A stretch of 64,000 nt of DNA, taken from contig NZ_JAPCHW010000003.1 in NCBI RefSeq assembly GCF_026107515.2, positions 372,001-436,000 on the forward strand. The letters are read 5' to 3'. The first letter of the stretch is position 1. Each line of letters starts with the position of its first letter. The position numbers were made by a program, and so were the translations under genes. This document shows positions 27,491 to 35,491 of this stretch, in pieces. The notes beneath the pieces are model-generated. The model was not told where the DNA came from and ran no database searches. It saw only the letters and a program-made list of their open reading frames with translations. The DNA comes from Glutamicibacter sp. MNS18. GTDB lineage: Bacteria; Actinomycetota; Actinomycetes; Actinomycetales; Micrococcaceae.

Positions 27491-28597
27491 CTACGCGCGC
27501 CGATCGGTGAACCGGGTGCCGGTCATCCGGGCGGACAGCCCGCGCGCCGACGGGTCGAAGACCAGCCAGGCCAGGGACAGCACGGCATATCCGGTGACGG
27601 GCAGCGACAGCAGCCCCAGCAGGTGTTCGGCGGGCAGCAGCTGCAGCAGCGTGTTGGCCAGGTAGATCCCGCCCAGTCCCAGCAGCGTGCGTACCAGGGC
27701 CCGGCCTGCTCCGATCGGGCGGTTGGCCCGGTCGCGCACCTGGAACCAGCTGCAGCGTTGGCCCAGGGTGGCCCGGGCCGGGGCGCAGGCCGGGATCACC
27801 ACCACCGCCAGCAGCACGGCCACCGTTCCCGCGCCCTGCAGCATGGTGACCCGTTGAGAATCCATGCCCAACCGTTCGCCGACCTCCAGCAGCAGCGACA
27901 GGCCGAAGACGCCCGCGGTGATGAAGGCCAGGTCGAAGAAGGAAGCCATGGCCCGGCGTGCCCGGGTCACCGGGCGGGGTGGTTGCCGTGCCGCATCACG
28001 CTCATTCGGCGCGGAGAGGAAGGCGAAGACCGGAAGGTAGGCCAGCAGCGTGCCCACGAAGGCACCGGCGGTGTTGACCATCAGGTCATCCACGTCGGCC
28101 ACCCGGTAGGCGCAGGTGTAGATCCCCCAGATGCCGGTGAACTGGGTGGCCTCGATGACCAGCGAGAGCGCGGCGCCGATCAGTGTGCCGGTGAGGATAT
28201 TGGCCCGCGCCCAGCGCACCGCCAGGATCCCCACCGGGATGAACAGCAGCACGTTGAACAGCACCTGCCACAGCGCGAAGCTGGTCGCAAAGGCGCGCCG
28301 ACCGCCCTGCAGGGCCAGCTCGAAATCCTGGAGGAACTGGAAGGGCACCAGCTGGGTTTGCGCCACCCCGGGCCGGCAGAAGGCGTCGCGGGTTTCCGGT
28401 AGCGGCAGCATCGTATAGCTGAACAAACCGAACACGTAGATGACCACGACCAGGCTGGTGATGGTCCGGCGCCAGGACAGCCGGCCGTGCTTGTGGTACT
28501 GCAGGGCCAGCAGGAAGATGCCGGCGGCCATGATGAACAGTCCGGCGAACAGGATGGCAATCGCCCCTGGCCACAGCATTTCCGTAATCCTTTGCAT
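27491..28597 (-). CDS. VanZ-RDD fusion membrane protein
   Basis: 368 aa. An N-terminal TM pair is followed by a VanZ domain (about 45-195, with LVPFQFLQDFE, NVLLFIPVGILAVRW, LSLVIEATQFTG and VADVDDLMVNTAGAFVG). An RDD-like domain follows (about 210-360: RAMASFFDLAFITAGVFG, TLGQRCSWFQVRDR, RALVRTLLGLGGIYL). VanZ confers low-level teicoplanin resistance in Enterococcus by an unknown route; RDD proteins include ion exchangers. The fusion is complete, with eight or nine TMs. Neighbouring polyprenol-sugar transferases suggest an envelope role. Confidence 0.82.
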   Translation of the reverse strand: MQRITEMLWPGAIAILFAGLFIMAAGIFLLALQYHKHGRLSWRRTITSLVVVIYVFGLFSYTMLPLPETRDAFCRPGVAQTQLVPFQFLQDFELALQGGRRAFATSFALWQVLFNVLLFIPVGILAVRWARANILTGTLIGAALSLVIEATQFTGIWGIYTCAYRVADVDDLMVNTAGAFVGTLLAYLPVFAFLSAPNERDAARQPPRPVTRARRAMASFFDLAFITAGVFGLSLLLEVGERLGMDSQRVTMLQGAGTVAVLLAVVVIPACAPARATLGQRCSWFQVRDRANRPIGAGRALVRTLLGLGGIYLANTLLQLLPAEHLLGLLSLPVTGYAVLSLAWLVFDPSARGLSARMTGTRFTDRRA

Positions 28598-28659
28598 ACC
28601 CTAGGGTAAAACCATCCACTGGTCACATCCGGCATCCGCCGGGTGTGAGATCCGGCTCG

Positions 28660-30156
28660 CTAGGCCCCGTGCCCCGGGCTGCCGGCGGTGAAGGGGGCCG
28701 AGGCCAGCATCCGGCGCACCGGCCGGTCCACGCGCACCAGCAGCACCATCAGCGCGATACCCAGCACCGCGGCGCCGGCCTTCAGCAGCCAAATCGAATG
28801 CCACTGCTCGATGGAGAGCTGGTCGACGAACACGACCAGGGTGATCGCCATGGTCAACCAGGCCATCAGCCTTTCGCTGGGCCAGGACACCTGGTCGCTG
28901 ATGAAGAACAGCGCGAAGATCCACAGGATGTACCAGGGCTGGATGATCGGGGCCAGCAGCACCACTGCGCACAGCGCCCACGCGGCCAGCCGCAACGGCC
29001 TGGAGGTATCGCCGTGCAGGGCCAGCCGGGCCACCAGATAGAGCGAAAGTAGCCGGAACAGGGAGAAGACCACGGTGGCGATCATGGCCGGGTCCAGCCC
29101 GAAGATCGATCCCAGATGGCCCAGCACGGTGCCCAACAGCCCCACCGGGGCGTAGGGGAAGGCGGCCGACCCGGAGGTGAACATGGCCGGCAACCAGCCG
29201 AACCAGAGGTTGGTGAGTGCGCCGAAAAGCAGCAACCACCCCGCGCTCATCGCGCTGATCTTGCTCCACACCGCGATCCGGGCACGCAGCGACGGGTTGG
29301 CCGGCAACATCGCCAGGCCCAGGAAGGGCAGCAGCACCAGCACGATCGGCTTGATGCTCACCGCCAGTGCGAGGGCCAGGGTGGCCCACAGCGCCCGCCC
29401 GCCGACGGCCAGCCCGAAGGCCCAGAAGGTCGCCGCGATCATCAGCCCGTCATTATGCACCCCGCCGATCATGGTCAGCAGGAACAGCGGGTTACCCACG
29501 ATCGCCCACAACGCCCAGCGCGGGTTATGCCCGAGCTTGGCGGCCAGCCAGCCGGTGGCGTAGTAGCAGCCGATGACCCCTGCCACGGCCAGCACCCGCA
29601 ACAACCCGACACCGATTTCGGGGCTACCGCCGGAAATGAAGAACACCGCCCGGGAGGCGACCAGGAACAGCACGCCGTAGGGCGAGGGCGACTGCGCCCA
29701 GAGCCCGTCCGATCCTCCGTCGAACCATCCGGGCAGGGCCGAGACCCCCTCGGTGTACGGGGACTTGCCGGCATGCAGCATGCGTCCCTGGGCCAGGTAG
29801 GAGTACACGTCGCGGGAGAGGATCGGGAAGCTGACCAGTAGCGGGGCACCCCAGGCGATGAGCAGCCCGCGCAATTGGCGTTCGCTGATGCTGCCGGTAT
29901 CCGACACCCACGGCCGGGTCAGCAGCCAGGCGCGCATCAGCCAGGTGATGCCCAGCGCCATGGCCGCGATGCATACCAGCACGCCAAGCAGCTCGGTGCG
30001 GAACTCAATGAAAAACCCGGTACGGGCCAGCTGCGAGAGCTGGTTGCGTGGGAACCAGCCCACCCCCCAGCTGGCGGCCGCCACCAGCGCCGAACCGGCC
30101 ATCCCCTGCCAGGCCAGCGAGGAAAGCGGCGTGCGGCGCACCGTGTCTTGGGCCAT
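28660..30156 (-). CDS. MptA-like polyprenol-phosphomannose alpha-(1->6)-mannosyltransferase (GT-C)
   Basis: 498 aa, start taken as ATG at 30156 (a GTG 33 nt upstream would overlap the previous gene). About twelve TM helices. The GT-C signature is in the first large loop: FPILSRDVYSYLAQGRMLHAG, with the essential Asp following S-R, then PYGVLFLV and the HNDG motif. The C-terminus keeps IIQPWYILW. Homologues MptA/MptB add mannose from polyprenyl-P-mannose to lipomannan backbones. It is 11 nt downstream of a paralogue, so probably one operon. Confidence 0.8.
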   Translation of the reverse strand: MAQDTVRRTPLSSLAWQGMAGSALVAAASWGVGWFPRNQLSQLARTGFFIEFRTELLGVLVCIAAMALGITWLMRAWLLTRPWVSDTGSISERQLRGLLIAWGAPLLVSFPILSRDVYSYLAQGRMLHAGKSPYTEGVSALPGWFDGGSDGLWAQSPSPYGVLFLVASRAVFFISGGSPEIGVGLLRVLAVAGVIGCYYATGWLAAKLGHNPRWALWAIVGNPLFLLTMIGGVHNDGLMIAATFWAFGLAVGGRALWATLALALAVSIKPIVLVLLPFLGLAMLPANPSLRARIAVWSKISAMSAGWLLLFGALTNLWFGWLPAMFTSGSAAFPYAPVGLLGTVLGHLGSIFGLDPAMIATVVFSLFRLLSLYLVARLALHGDTSRPLRLAAWALCAVVLLAPIIQPWYILWIFALFFISDQVSWPSERLMAWLTMAITLVVFVDQLSIEQWHSIWLLKAGAAVLGIALMVLLVRVDRPVRRMLASAPFTAGSPGHGA

Positions 30157-30167
30157 GGGTTCGGGCC

Positions 30168-31685
30168 TCAGTTCCGCTTGCCCGGCCACGGGGTCTTCTT
30201 CAGCAGTTGCGGCAACACGCTACGGGTGTGCCGGTCGAGGAAGACCAGGTAGGCGATGGCGGCCAGGGAAATCGCCCAGGAGAGCATGGAGGCCAGCGGC
30301 ACCAGGTCCTCTTGCAGGAACTGCCAGATGAACAGCTGGTCGGCGGCCTGGTAGGCGACAAAGAAGAGCACCGTGACATGTACCCAGAGCATTTGCCAGT
30401 CATCACGGATCCCGGTCACCGCGAAGAAGGGCAGCAGCCAGAGCAGATACCACGGGTGGATCACCGGGGAGAGCACCACGATGGCGGAGAAGCCGATGGC
30501 CAGGCGTTGGACCAGGTGCGAGTACTTGCCGCGGAAGATTACGATCATCGCCAGTGCCACCCCGGCCAGCCGGCCGAAGAGCTTCAGCGCCGGCAGGATC
30601 CAGTCGGTGGACAGCCCGAAGGCGGAGACCGCCCCGGTCAGCAACATGACCGCGATACCCAGCGGGGAGAAGATCGAGTACCCGGTGCCGGTGAAGAGCA
30701 TGACCTTCAGCCAGCCGAACCAGTAGCCGTTGAGGTAGCCGAAGAGCGTCATCAGCAGCAGCAGGATCATGCCCGAGTAGAACCAGTAGAGGATCCGGCG
30801 CGGCCAGCTGGCGTCCTTGCCGGCCCAGAGCAGACCGATGAAGGGCAACAGCACCAGCGTGATCGGCTTGATCCCGATGGAGGCGGTCAGCACGATAACC
30901 GCCAGCACCCCCTTGCGCTGGCAGGCCAGGTAGACCGCCATGACCGACAGGCCCACCATCAGCGAGTCGTTGTGCGCGCTGGCCACGAAGTTCAGCAGGA
31001 ACAGCGGATTGGCCACGGTCACCCAGGTGGCCTTGGCCGGGTCCACCGAATGCAGCCGGGCCAGTTTCGGCACGTAGTACAGGCACAGCAGCACACCGCT
31101 GAAGGCGATCAGCCGGAAGGCCAGGATCGACAGGTCGGTGGAGAACCCCACCGCTGCCACCACCAGGTACTCGATGACCAGGAACAACGGCCCATAGGGG
31201 GTGCCGTCCTCGGCCCACATGGTATCGGTGCCCAGCTGGAACCAGTTGCTCACCGAGGAAATGCCGTCGCTGTACGGGTCCTGCCCGGCCATGACCAGCC
31301 GCCCCTGCCCGATGTAGGCGAAGACGTCGCGGGACATGATCGGGATGCTGATCAGTAGCGGCGCGCTCCACAGGTACACCGCGCGGCGGATGGTCTTCAA
31401 CGACCCCTGGGGCCAGCCGGCAAGCTTCTGCCCCAGGCGCCACCAGGAGCGCACCAGCACCCAGCAGCCCAGGGTCAACAGCACCACGCTGGTGAGCACC
31501 CCTGCGGCTTCGGTACGCATCATGATGAAGAAGCGGTCCTGGTTCAACGGGGAGACGCTGGCCAGCCAGCCCACCCCGAAGGATCCGAAGAGGATCAGTG
31601 CCGAACCGATCAACCCGCTGAAGAGGGTACGCGAAACACCGGTATGGGGTTTCTTGGCCAAGACCTCTGGCTGGTTAATGGACAC
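30168..31685 (-). CDS. MptB-like polyprenol-phosphomannose alpha-(1->6)-mannosyltransferase (GT-C)
   Basis: 505 aa from the GTG at 31685, with GAGG ten nt upstream; the frame open to 31808 lacks a better site. Parallels the next gene: IPIMSRDVFAYIGQGRLVMAG, PYGPLFLVIEY, SAHNDSLM and VIHPWYLLWLLPFF. Multi-TM GT-C fold. Presence of two different copies matches the MptB (proximal) and MptA (distal) division of labour in lipomannan/lipoglycan synthesis. The assignment of which is which is inferred from order and resemblance only. Confidence 0.82.
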   Translation of the reverse strand: MSINQPEVLAKKPHTGVSRTLFSGLIGSALILFGSFGVGWLASVSPLNQDRFFIMMRTEAAGVLTSVVLLTLGCWVLVRSWWRLGQKLAGWPQGSLKTIRRAVYLWSAPLLISIPIMSRDVFAYIGQGRLVMAGQDPYSDGISSVSNWFQLGTDTMWAEDGTPYGPLFLVIEYLVVAAVGFSTDLSILAFRLIAFSGVLLCLYYVPKLARLHSVDPAKATWVTVANPLFLLNFVASAHNDSLMVGLSVMAVYLACQRKGVLAVIVLTASIGIKPITLVLLPFIGLLWAGKDASWPRRILYWFYSGMILLLLMTLFGYLNGYWFGWLKVMLFTGTGYSIFSPLGIAVMLLTGAVSAFGLSTDWILPALKLFGRLAGVALAMIVIFRGKYSHLVQRLAIGFSAIVVLSPVIHPWYLLWLLPFFAVTGIRDDWQMLWVHVTVLFFVAYQAADQLFIWQFLQEDLVPLASMLSWAISLAAIAYLVFLDRHTRSVLPQLLKKTPWPGKRN

Positions 31686-31906
31686 CGATACACCTCGTGG
31701 GATTAGGTCAGGGGACGCGGCCCGCGGGGACCGCGAGACCGTGACGCCACCGTGTTCCAAGGGTTCTGCCCTCCTTGGCTGCGGGCGGGCGGCACGGGAA
31801 AAGCTCACACGATTTTAGCATTCGGCGCTGCACGGATCCGGTCGTGACACCGGTGCACACGGCGGCAAGTGAGTAATGTCCACCACCGCGCGGTAGATTG
31901 GTTCCC

Positions 31907-32527
31907 GTGGCTAGTAATTCAGAAATGATTGTATGGATCGACTGCGAGATGACCGGACTGGATCTGGTTCATGATGCGCTGATCGAGGTGGCGGTGCTGA
32001 TCACCGATGCGGACTTGAATGTGCTGGACGAGGGAATCAGCGTGGTGATCAAGCCCAGTGACGCCGCCCTGGCGCAAATGGACGAGTTCGTGCGCGATAT
32101 GCACATCACCAGCGGGCTGCTGCCCGAGCTGGCCGACGGCATCGAGATGGCCGAGGCCGAGCGCCTGGTGCTGGAATACATCACCACCCGGGTACCCGAA
32201 CCGAAGAAGGCCTTGCTGGGCGGGAACTCGGTGGGCATGGACAAGAACTTCCTGGCCCGCGACATGCCCTCGGTCATCGAGCACCTGCACTACCGGGTCA
32301 TCGATGTCTCCACGCTCAAGGAACTGGCCCGTCGCTGGCACACCAAGGCCCACTACAACGCCCCGGCCAAGACCGGCAACCACCGGGCGTTGGGCGACAT
32401 CCAGGATTCCATCGACGAGTTGAAGTACTACCGCGCCACGATCATGGTGCCCTCCCCCGGGCCGACCTCGGCCGAAGCGGCAAAGGTCGCGCAGGAGATC
32501 ACCGAGGCGGCGGCACTGCGCAAGTAG
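31907..32527 (+). CDS. orn: Oligoribonuclease (DEDDh 3'-5' exonuclease)
   Basis: 206 aa from a GTG at 31907; a downstream ATG at 31925 is possible. ExoI motif WIDCEMTGLD (Asp12, Glu14), ExoII region around GGNSVGMDKNFLARDMP, ExoIII with TGNHRALGDIQDS (His general base and final Asp). Normal length for Orn. Degrades two- to five-nt RNAs and pGpG, finishing mRNA decay. Divergent from the mannosyltransferase pair, 221 nt apart, so promoters for both lie there. Confidence 0.95.
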   Translation: MASNSEMIVWIDCEMTGLDLVHDALIEVAVLITDADLNVLDEGISVVIKPSDAALAQMDEFVRDMHITSGLLPELADGIEMAEAERLVLEYITTRVPEPKKALLGGNSVGMDKNFLARDMPSVIEHLHYRVIDVSTLKELARRWHTKAHYNAPAKTGNHRALGDIQDSIDELKYYRATIMVPSPGPTSAEAAKVAQEITEAAALRK

Positions 32528-32582
32528 CAACGCCGACTGGCGGCTGGTGATTGACAACACAGCGAATCAGGCGGATTCCGAG

Positions 32583-32613
32583 TTGGCATTCACCAGCCAA
32601 TTGTGTGTATGAT
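32583..32613 (+). promoter_or_regulatory. Possible promoter of tRNA-His
   Basis: TTGGCA (32583-32588) and TATGAT (32608-32613), spaced by 19 nt, lie 66 nt before the mature tRNA. The spacer is longer than optimal. Confidence 0.4.
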
Positions 32614-32678
32614 GATTCTCGTTGCCCGGTACGAAATCAGGAAGCGGAAAGCGTTCTGACAAGTACGGACACGAATAT

Positions 32679-32752
32679 GGTGGGTATAGCTCAGTCGGTA
32701 GAGCGTCTGGTTGTGGTCCAGAAGGTCGCGGGTTCAAGCCCCGTTACTCACC
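32679..32752 (+). tRNA. tRNA-His (GTG anticodon)
   Basis: Cloverleaf visible: acceptor arm with the extra 5' G typical of tRNA-His (32679) opposite the unpaired C73 position, D arm GCTCAGTCGGTAGAGC, anticodon arm with loop TTGTGGT (anticodon GTG) in stem TCTGG/CCAGA, and T arm GCGGGTTCAAGCCCCGT. CCA is not encoded. Confidence 0.93.
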
Positions 32753-32757
32753 CGGAT

Positions 32758-32802
32758 AAAAGATCTGGTCAAGAGAAGATTCTCTTGACCAGATCTTTTT
32801 TT
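32758..32802 (+). terminator. Rho-independent terminator of tRNA-His
   Basis: A long perfect stem (AAAGATCTGGTCAAGAGA paired with its complement) around a four-base loop, ending in TTTTTTT. The clearest intrinsic terminator in the window. Confidence 0.92.
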
Positions 32803-33235
32803 GGTTGCGGACCCTGGTTGCCGACGCCGCAGACGGCACCGGCAGCCGTAGATACCGCAGGAAGGACACCAACCGCCCCGGCCGGAGCTGATGGCCGCTT
32901 GTCCCCAAGGGCGGCTCACACCTGACGCCCCTGAAGGCATCGGCTTCTTGGATGAGGAAATCACCTTCCGCCTTCCCGCTGACCAGGCTCCCGGCTCGGA
33001 TTCACTGTCCGGACAATTCGCTTCCATCCTTGAGCAGCCGCGTGAACCGTTCAGCGCATCGCGCCGACGATGCCAATCCCCCAAGGCCCTTGACGGCGCT
33101 CAGGGCTCCAGACCCGGTGTGCCGTCAGGCCTTGTCGCATCCTGGTTCGCCGGGAGGCTACGGTCATCCTTGATGGGCCGGGGCGAATTCCGCTCGTCGT
33201 GGACCTTCGGTATTTCGGCACCAGAGAATCCGTCG
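32803..33235. other. Gene-free start of the island
   Basis: About 430 bp with only short frames on both strands that resemble nothing. It ends at the probable IS3 terminus. Confidence 0.4.
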
Positions 33236-33645
33236 AGACGAAAAATGTCAAGCTGCGTGGAGTCACTAAGCAGTCTGCAACAGATCCCCTGCCTTTACAG
33301 AAGGTAGGTTGATCCCGACAATTCCTGCAGGTGACGGCGTTACCGGACGGGCACGAAATCGTGCCGGGTGCTTCCGGTAGTACTCCTGCAACGCTTGTTC
33401 CCGCCCGACCCAACCCTGTTCCCACGACCCGTCATGGACCTGGGCCGGGGAGAACAACGCAATCCCCGAATGCTTATGCTGCCGGTTGTACCACGGCACG
33501 TACTCCTCCAGGTAGGCCTGCGCATCCGCGAGCGTGGCGAAGACCTTCGGGTACCCCGGACGATACTTCATGGTGCGGAACCCCGACTCGCTGAATGGGT
33601 CGTCATTCGATTTTCCAGGGAACTTCACCCGGTCGCGAGCCAACG
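33233..33645 (-). pseudogene. IS3-family transposase OrfB, C-terminal remnant
   Basis: The frame 33266-33643 encodes the end of a DDE integrase core: SNDDPFSESGFRTMKYRPGYP (contains the catalytic Glu region), then YLEEYVPWYNRQHKHSGI and SPAQVHDG, classic for IS3 OrfB. Everything before SNDDPF is missing, so OrfA and the first catalytic Asp are lost. The right terminus is probably the CTTGACATTTTTCG stretch just after the stop (minus strand). Inactive. Confidence 0.8.
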
Positions 33646-33711
33646 ATATACAGAGCCCTGAGCCTAGGGCCCAATATCGAGTATTTGTAGCTGAGTCGAT
33701 ATTGTTGGGCT

Positions 33712-34326
33712 ATGACTAGGACATTGGTAACTCAGATTGCGGCAATAGTCGCGTTGATTGCGAGCATTATGCTCGCTAATGATTTAAATAATGTGTTCAC
33801 AACACCATGGAAAGTAATATTGGGAAGCGTCGCCGTGTTGGCTGCAATTATTGTAGCCATATGGGAAATTTTCGGTACTTACAAATCACAACCACTTCGC
33901 TTTAAAGGCCCTAAACGTGATGCGAAGATTTTAAAATACATGATCAAGTTGCTCAAGTCCCAAGCGCAATGCGTGATCTCTTCTAATGATCTTAGTTGGG
34001 TGGATGATGTTGCCAAGGAGGTGCTTGCTGATAAGGCAGCCAAGAAATCACTAACACTGGTGATGCCACTTGAGAATGAGATCAGCAAATACCTAGTTGG
34101 CCAAGGCGCTGTTGCTCACTATTACGGCGACGATGAATTCAAGTTTGCAAGCCGATTCACTTTGGTCAACCCTTTACGATCGGATGCGTGGGTCGCAATC
34201 GGTCATGGCGCAGAACAAGTTCACACGATCAGGAAGATTAGCTCTAAAGATGACCCGGCCATTCATCTTGCGGACGATCTATATCGTTTGATGAAGCGGA
34301 ACGCCAAGATTGCGTCGTCGTCATGA
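33712..34326 (+). CDS. Two-TM membrane-anchored protein of unknown function (island cargo)
   Basis: 204 aa. TM1 about 5-22, TM2 about 33-55, then a 140-residue cytosolic domain: CVISSNDLSWVDDVAKEVL, SLTLVMPLENEISKYLVGQG, FASRFTLVNPLRSDAWVAIG, HLADDLYRLMK. The strand-helix pattern and the RFTLVNPLRSDAWVAIG segment recall PLD-like nuclease folds, but no HKD motif is present, so catalysis is not claimed. Visibly AT-richer than the chromosome. The stop overlaps the start of the methyltransferase (ATGA), a coupled two-gene operon flanked by IS remnants. Confidence 0.65.
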   Translation: MTRTLVTQIAAIVALIASIMLANDLNNVFTTPWKVILGSVAVLAAIIVAIWEIFGTYKSQPLRFKGPKRDAKILKYMIKLLKSQAQCVISSNDLSWVDDVAKEVLADKAAKKSLTLVMPLENEISKYLVGQGAVAHYYGDDEFKFASRFTLVNPLRSDAWVAIGHGAEQVHTIRKISSKDDPAIHLADDLYRLMKRNAKIASSS

Positions 34327-35057
34327 ATGAAGAGATTCGATTCCTGACAGAGAAAAGTCAAGCCGCCGTTACGCGCGAGTGGGACATAATTGCACCCGAA
34401 AGAGATGCGCAAATTGCATCCGATCACGATGCATCTTTCAGCCGAGTTCTCGAACCATGGTTCCTCAGTCGTCTAGGAGAATCAAGATCCATCCTGGACG
34501 TAGGCTGCGGAACGGGACGCCTTACCTCTAAGCTTCAGCGGTCAAACAGACAAGTAATAGGGCTTGATCCAAGTGCTTCGAGTATCGAGATCGCGCGATC
34601 ACACGATGTTCGAAGTGACTATGTAGTTGCCACTGTCGAGGAGTGGACTGCGGAAAATCCTCATGCCAGATTCGATTTGGTCGTTGCAAATATGGTCTTG
34701 ATGGATGCCCTGCACATCGATGAAATGTTTGCAGCGCTTGCGCACCTAAGCCAACGTGGACGATTACTTGTTACGTTTACACATCCAGCTTTCTGGCCTG
34801 ATTACTGGGGGTACGCAAGTCATCCGAATTTCAACTACTCAGATGAGATTTTCGTCGAAGCACCATTCAAGACGGCTTCGTTTGAATATTCGCTGACTAC
34901 CACTCACGTACATCGACCGCTCGGTCGATATATTCAAGGACTTCAAAATAGTGGATTAGAAATTTCTTGTTTTGAGGAACTTCGTGGGCCTGAGACACCA
35001 GAAGTTTTCCCGTTTCCTAGGTTCATTGGCATAGAGGCTGTGCCGCGCAATGCTTGA
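34323..35057 (+). CDS. Class I SAM-dependent methyltransferase (island cargo)
   Basis: 244 aa. SAM motif I ILDVGCGTGRL (57-67), acidic residue after strand 2 in VIGLDPS (78-84), motif IV-like DLVVANMVLMDALH and strand 5 RGRLLVTFTHPAFWP. It resembles small-molecule methyltransferases (UbiE/type 11) more than DNA methylases: there is no DPPY/NPPF motif. Same low-GC composition as its partner, 4-nt overlap. The 3' end abuts a transposase remnant at about 35060. Substrate unknown. Confidence 0.85.
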   Translation: MNEEIRFLTEKSQAAVTREWDIIAPERDAQIASDHDASFSRVLEPWFLSRLGESRSILDVGCGTGRLTSKLQRSNRQVIGLDPSASSIEIARSHDVRSDYVVATVEEWTAENPHARFDLVVANMVLMDALHIDEMFAALAHLSQRGRLLVTFTHPAFWPDYWGYASHPNFNYSDEIFVEAPFKTASFEYSLTTTHVHRPLGRYIQGLQNSGLEISCFEELRGPETPEVFPFPRFIGIEAVPRNA

Positions 35058-35059
35058 AT

Positions 35060-35373
35060 ATTGGCCCGGATGCCACTCTTCAGGCCGACTCTTTTGCGAA
35101 GATGCCGACTGAGTGCGCATCCAGGCTGCCCGATGAGCAGGGTCGCCCGGTGGTCCTGGAAGGCACCGTGATCGGGGTGCAGATCCATCACCTGGCCGGC
35201 GGGCAAGCCCCGAAACCGATGTGGTTGTGGGCCTCCAAGCCTATAGCCGGGAACTTGGCCGAGGTTAATCATTGGTGGTCCATGTACTTGCGCCGTTTCG
35301 ATCTGGAGCACACGTTCCGATTCCTGAAGCAAAGCCTGGGTTGGGCCAAGCCAAAGCTGCAGGACCCGTTAGC
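35060..35373 (+). pseudogene. NF041680-type transposase, internal fragment, interrupted by IS1380
   Basis: The frame encodes GRPVVLEGTVIGVQIHHLAGG, PKPMWLWASKPIAG, WWSMYLRRFDLEHTFRFLKQ and SLGWAKPKLQDPLA, characteristic of the NF041680-like DDE transposases. The N-terminal half is missing (cargo abuts at 35060). At GTTAGC (35368-35373) the homology stops and IS1380 begins; it resumes after 37100. Confidence 0.8.
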
Positions 35374-35418
35374 CCGGGGGTTTCATCGTTTGAGGCGTCA
35401 TTAACCTTCTTTAACGAG

Positions 35419-35490
35419 GAAAAGGTGACCTGAACTGGGAAAATAGAGGTGTCTAAGCTTCATCCACCCAGTTCAAAGGATCACCTTTTC
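35419..35490 (+). promoter_or_regulatory. Hairpin enclosing the IS1380 ribosome site
   Basis: GAAAAGGTGA (35419-35428) and TGAACTGGG (35431-35439) pair with CCCAGTTCA (35467-35475) and TCACCTTTTC (35481-35490). The likely ribosome site AAAGGA (35475-35480) is trapped in the bulge, 11 nt before the ATG. This could block translation of read-through mRNA. Confidence 0.55.
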
Positions 35491-35491
35491 G

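Noticed and set aside
30048-31358. 436-aa plus-strand frame
   Set aside because: Gln/His/Asp-rich shadow of the MptB-like gene.
34323-35057. DNA methyltransferase of a restriction system
   Set aside because: Lacks the DPPY/NPPF and target-recognition features; no endonuclease gene adjacent.
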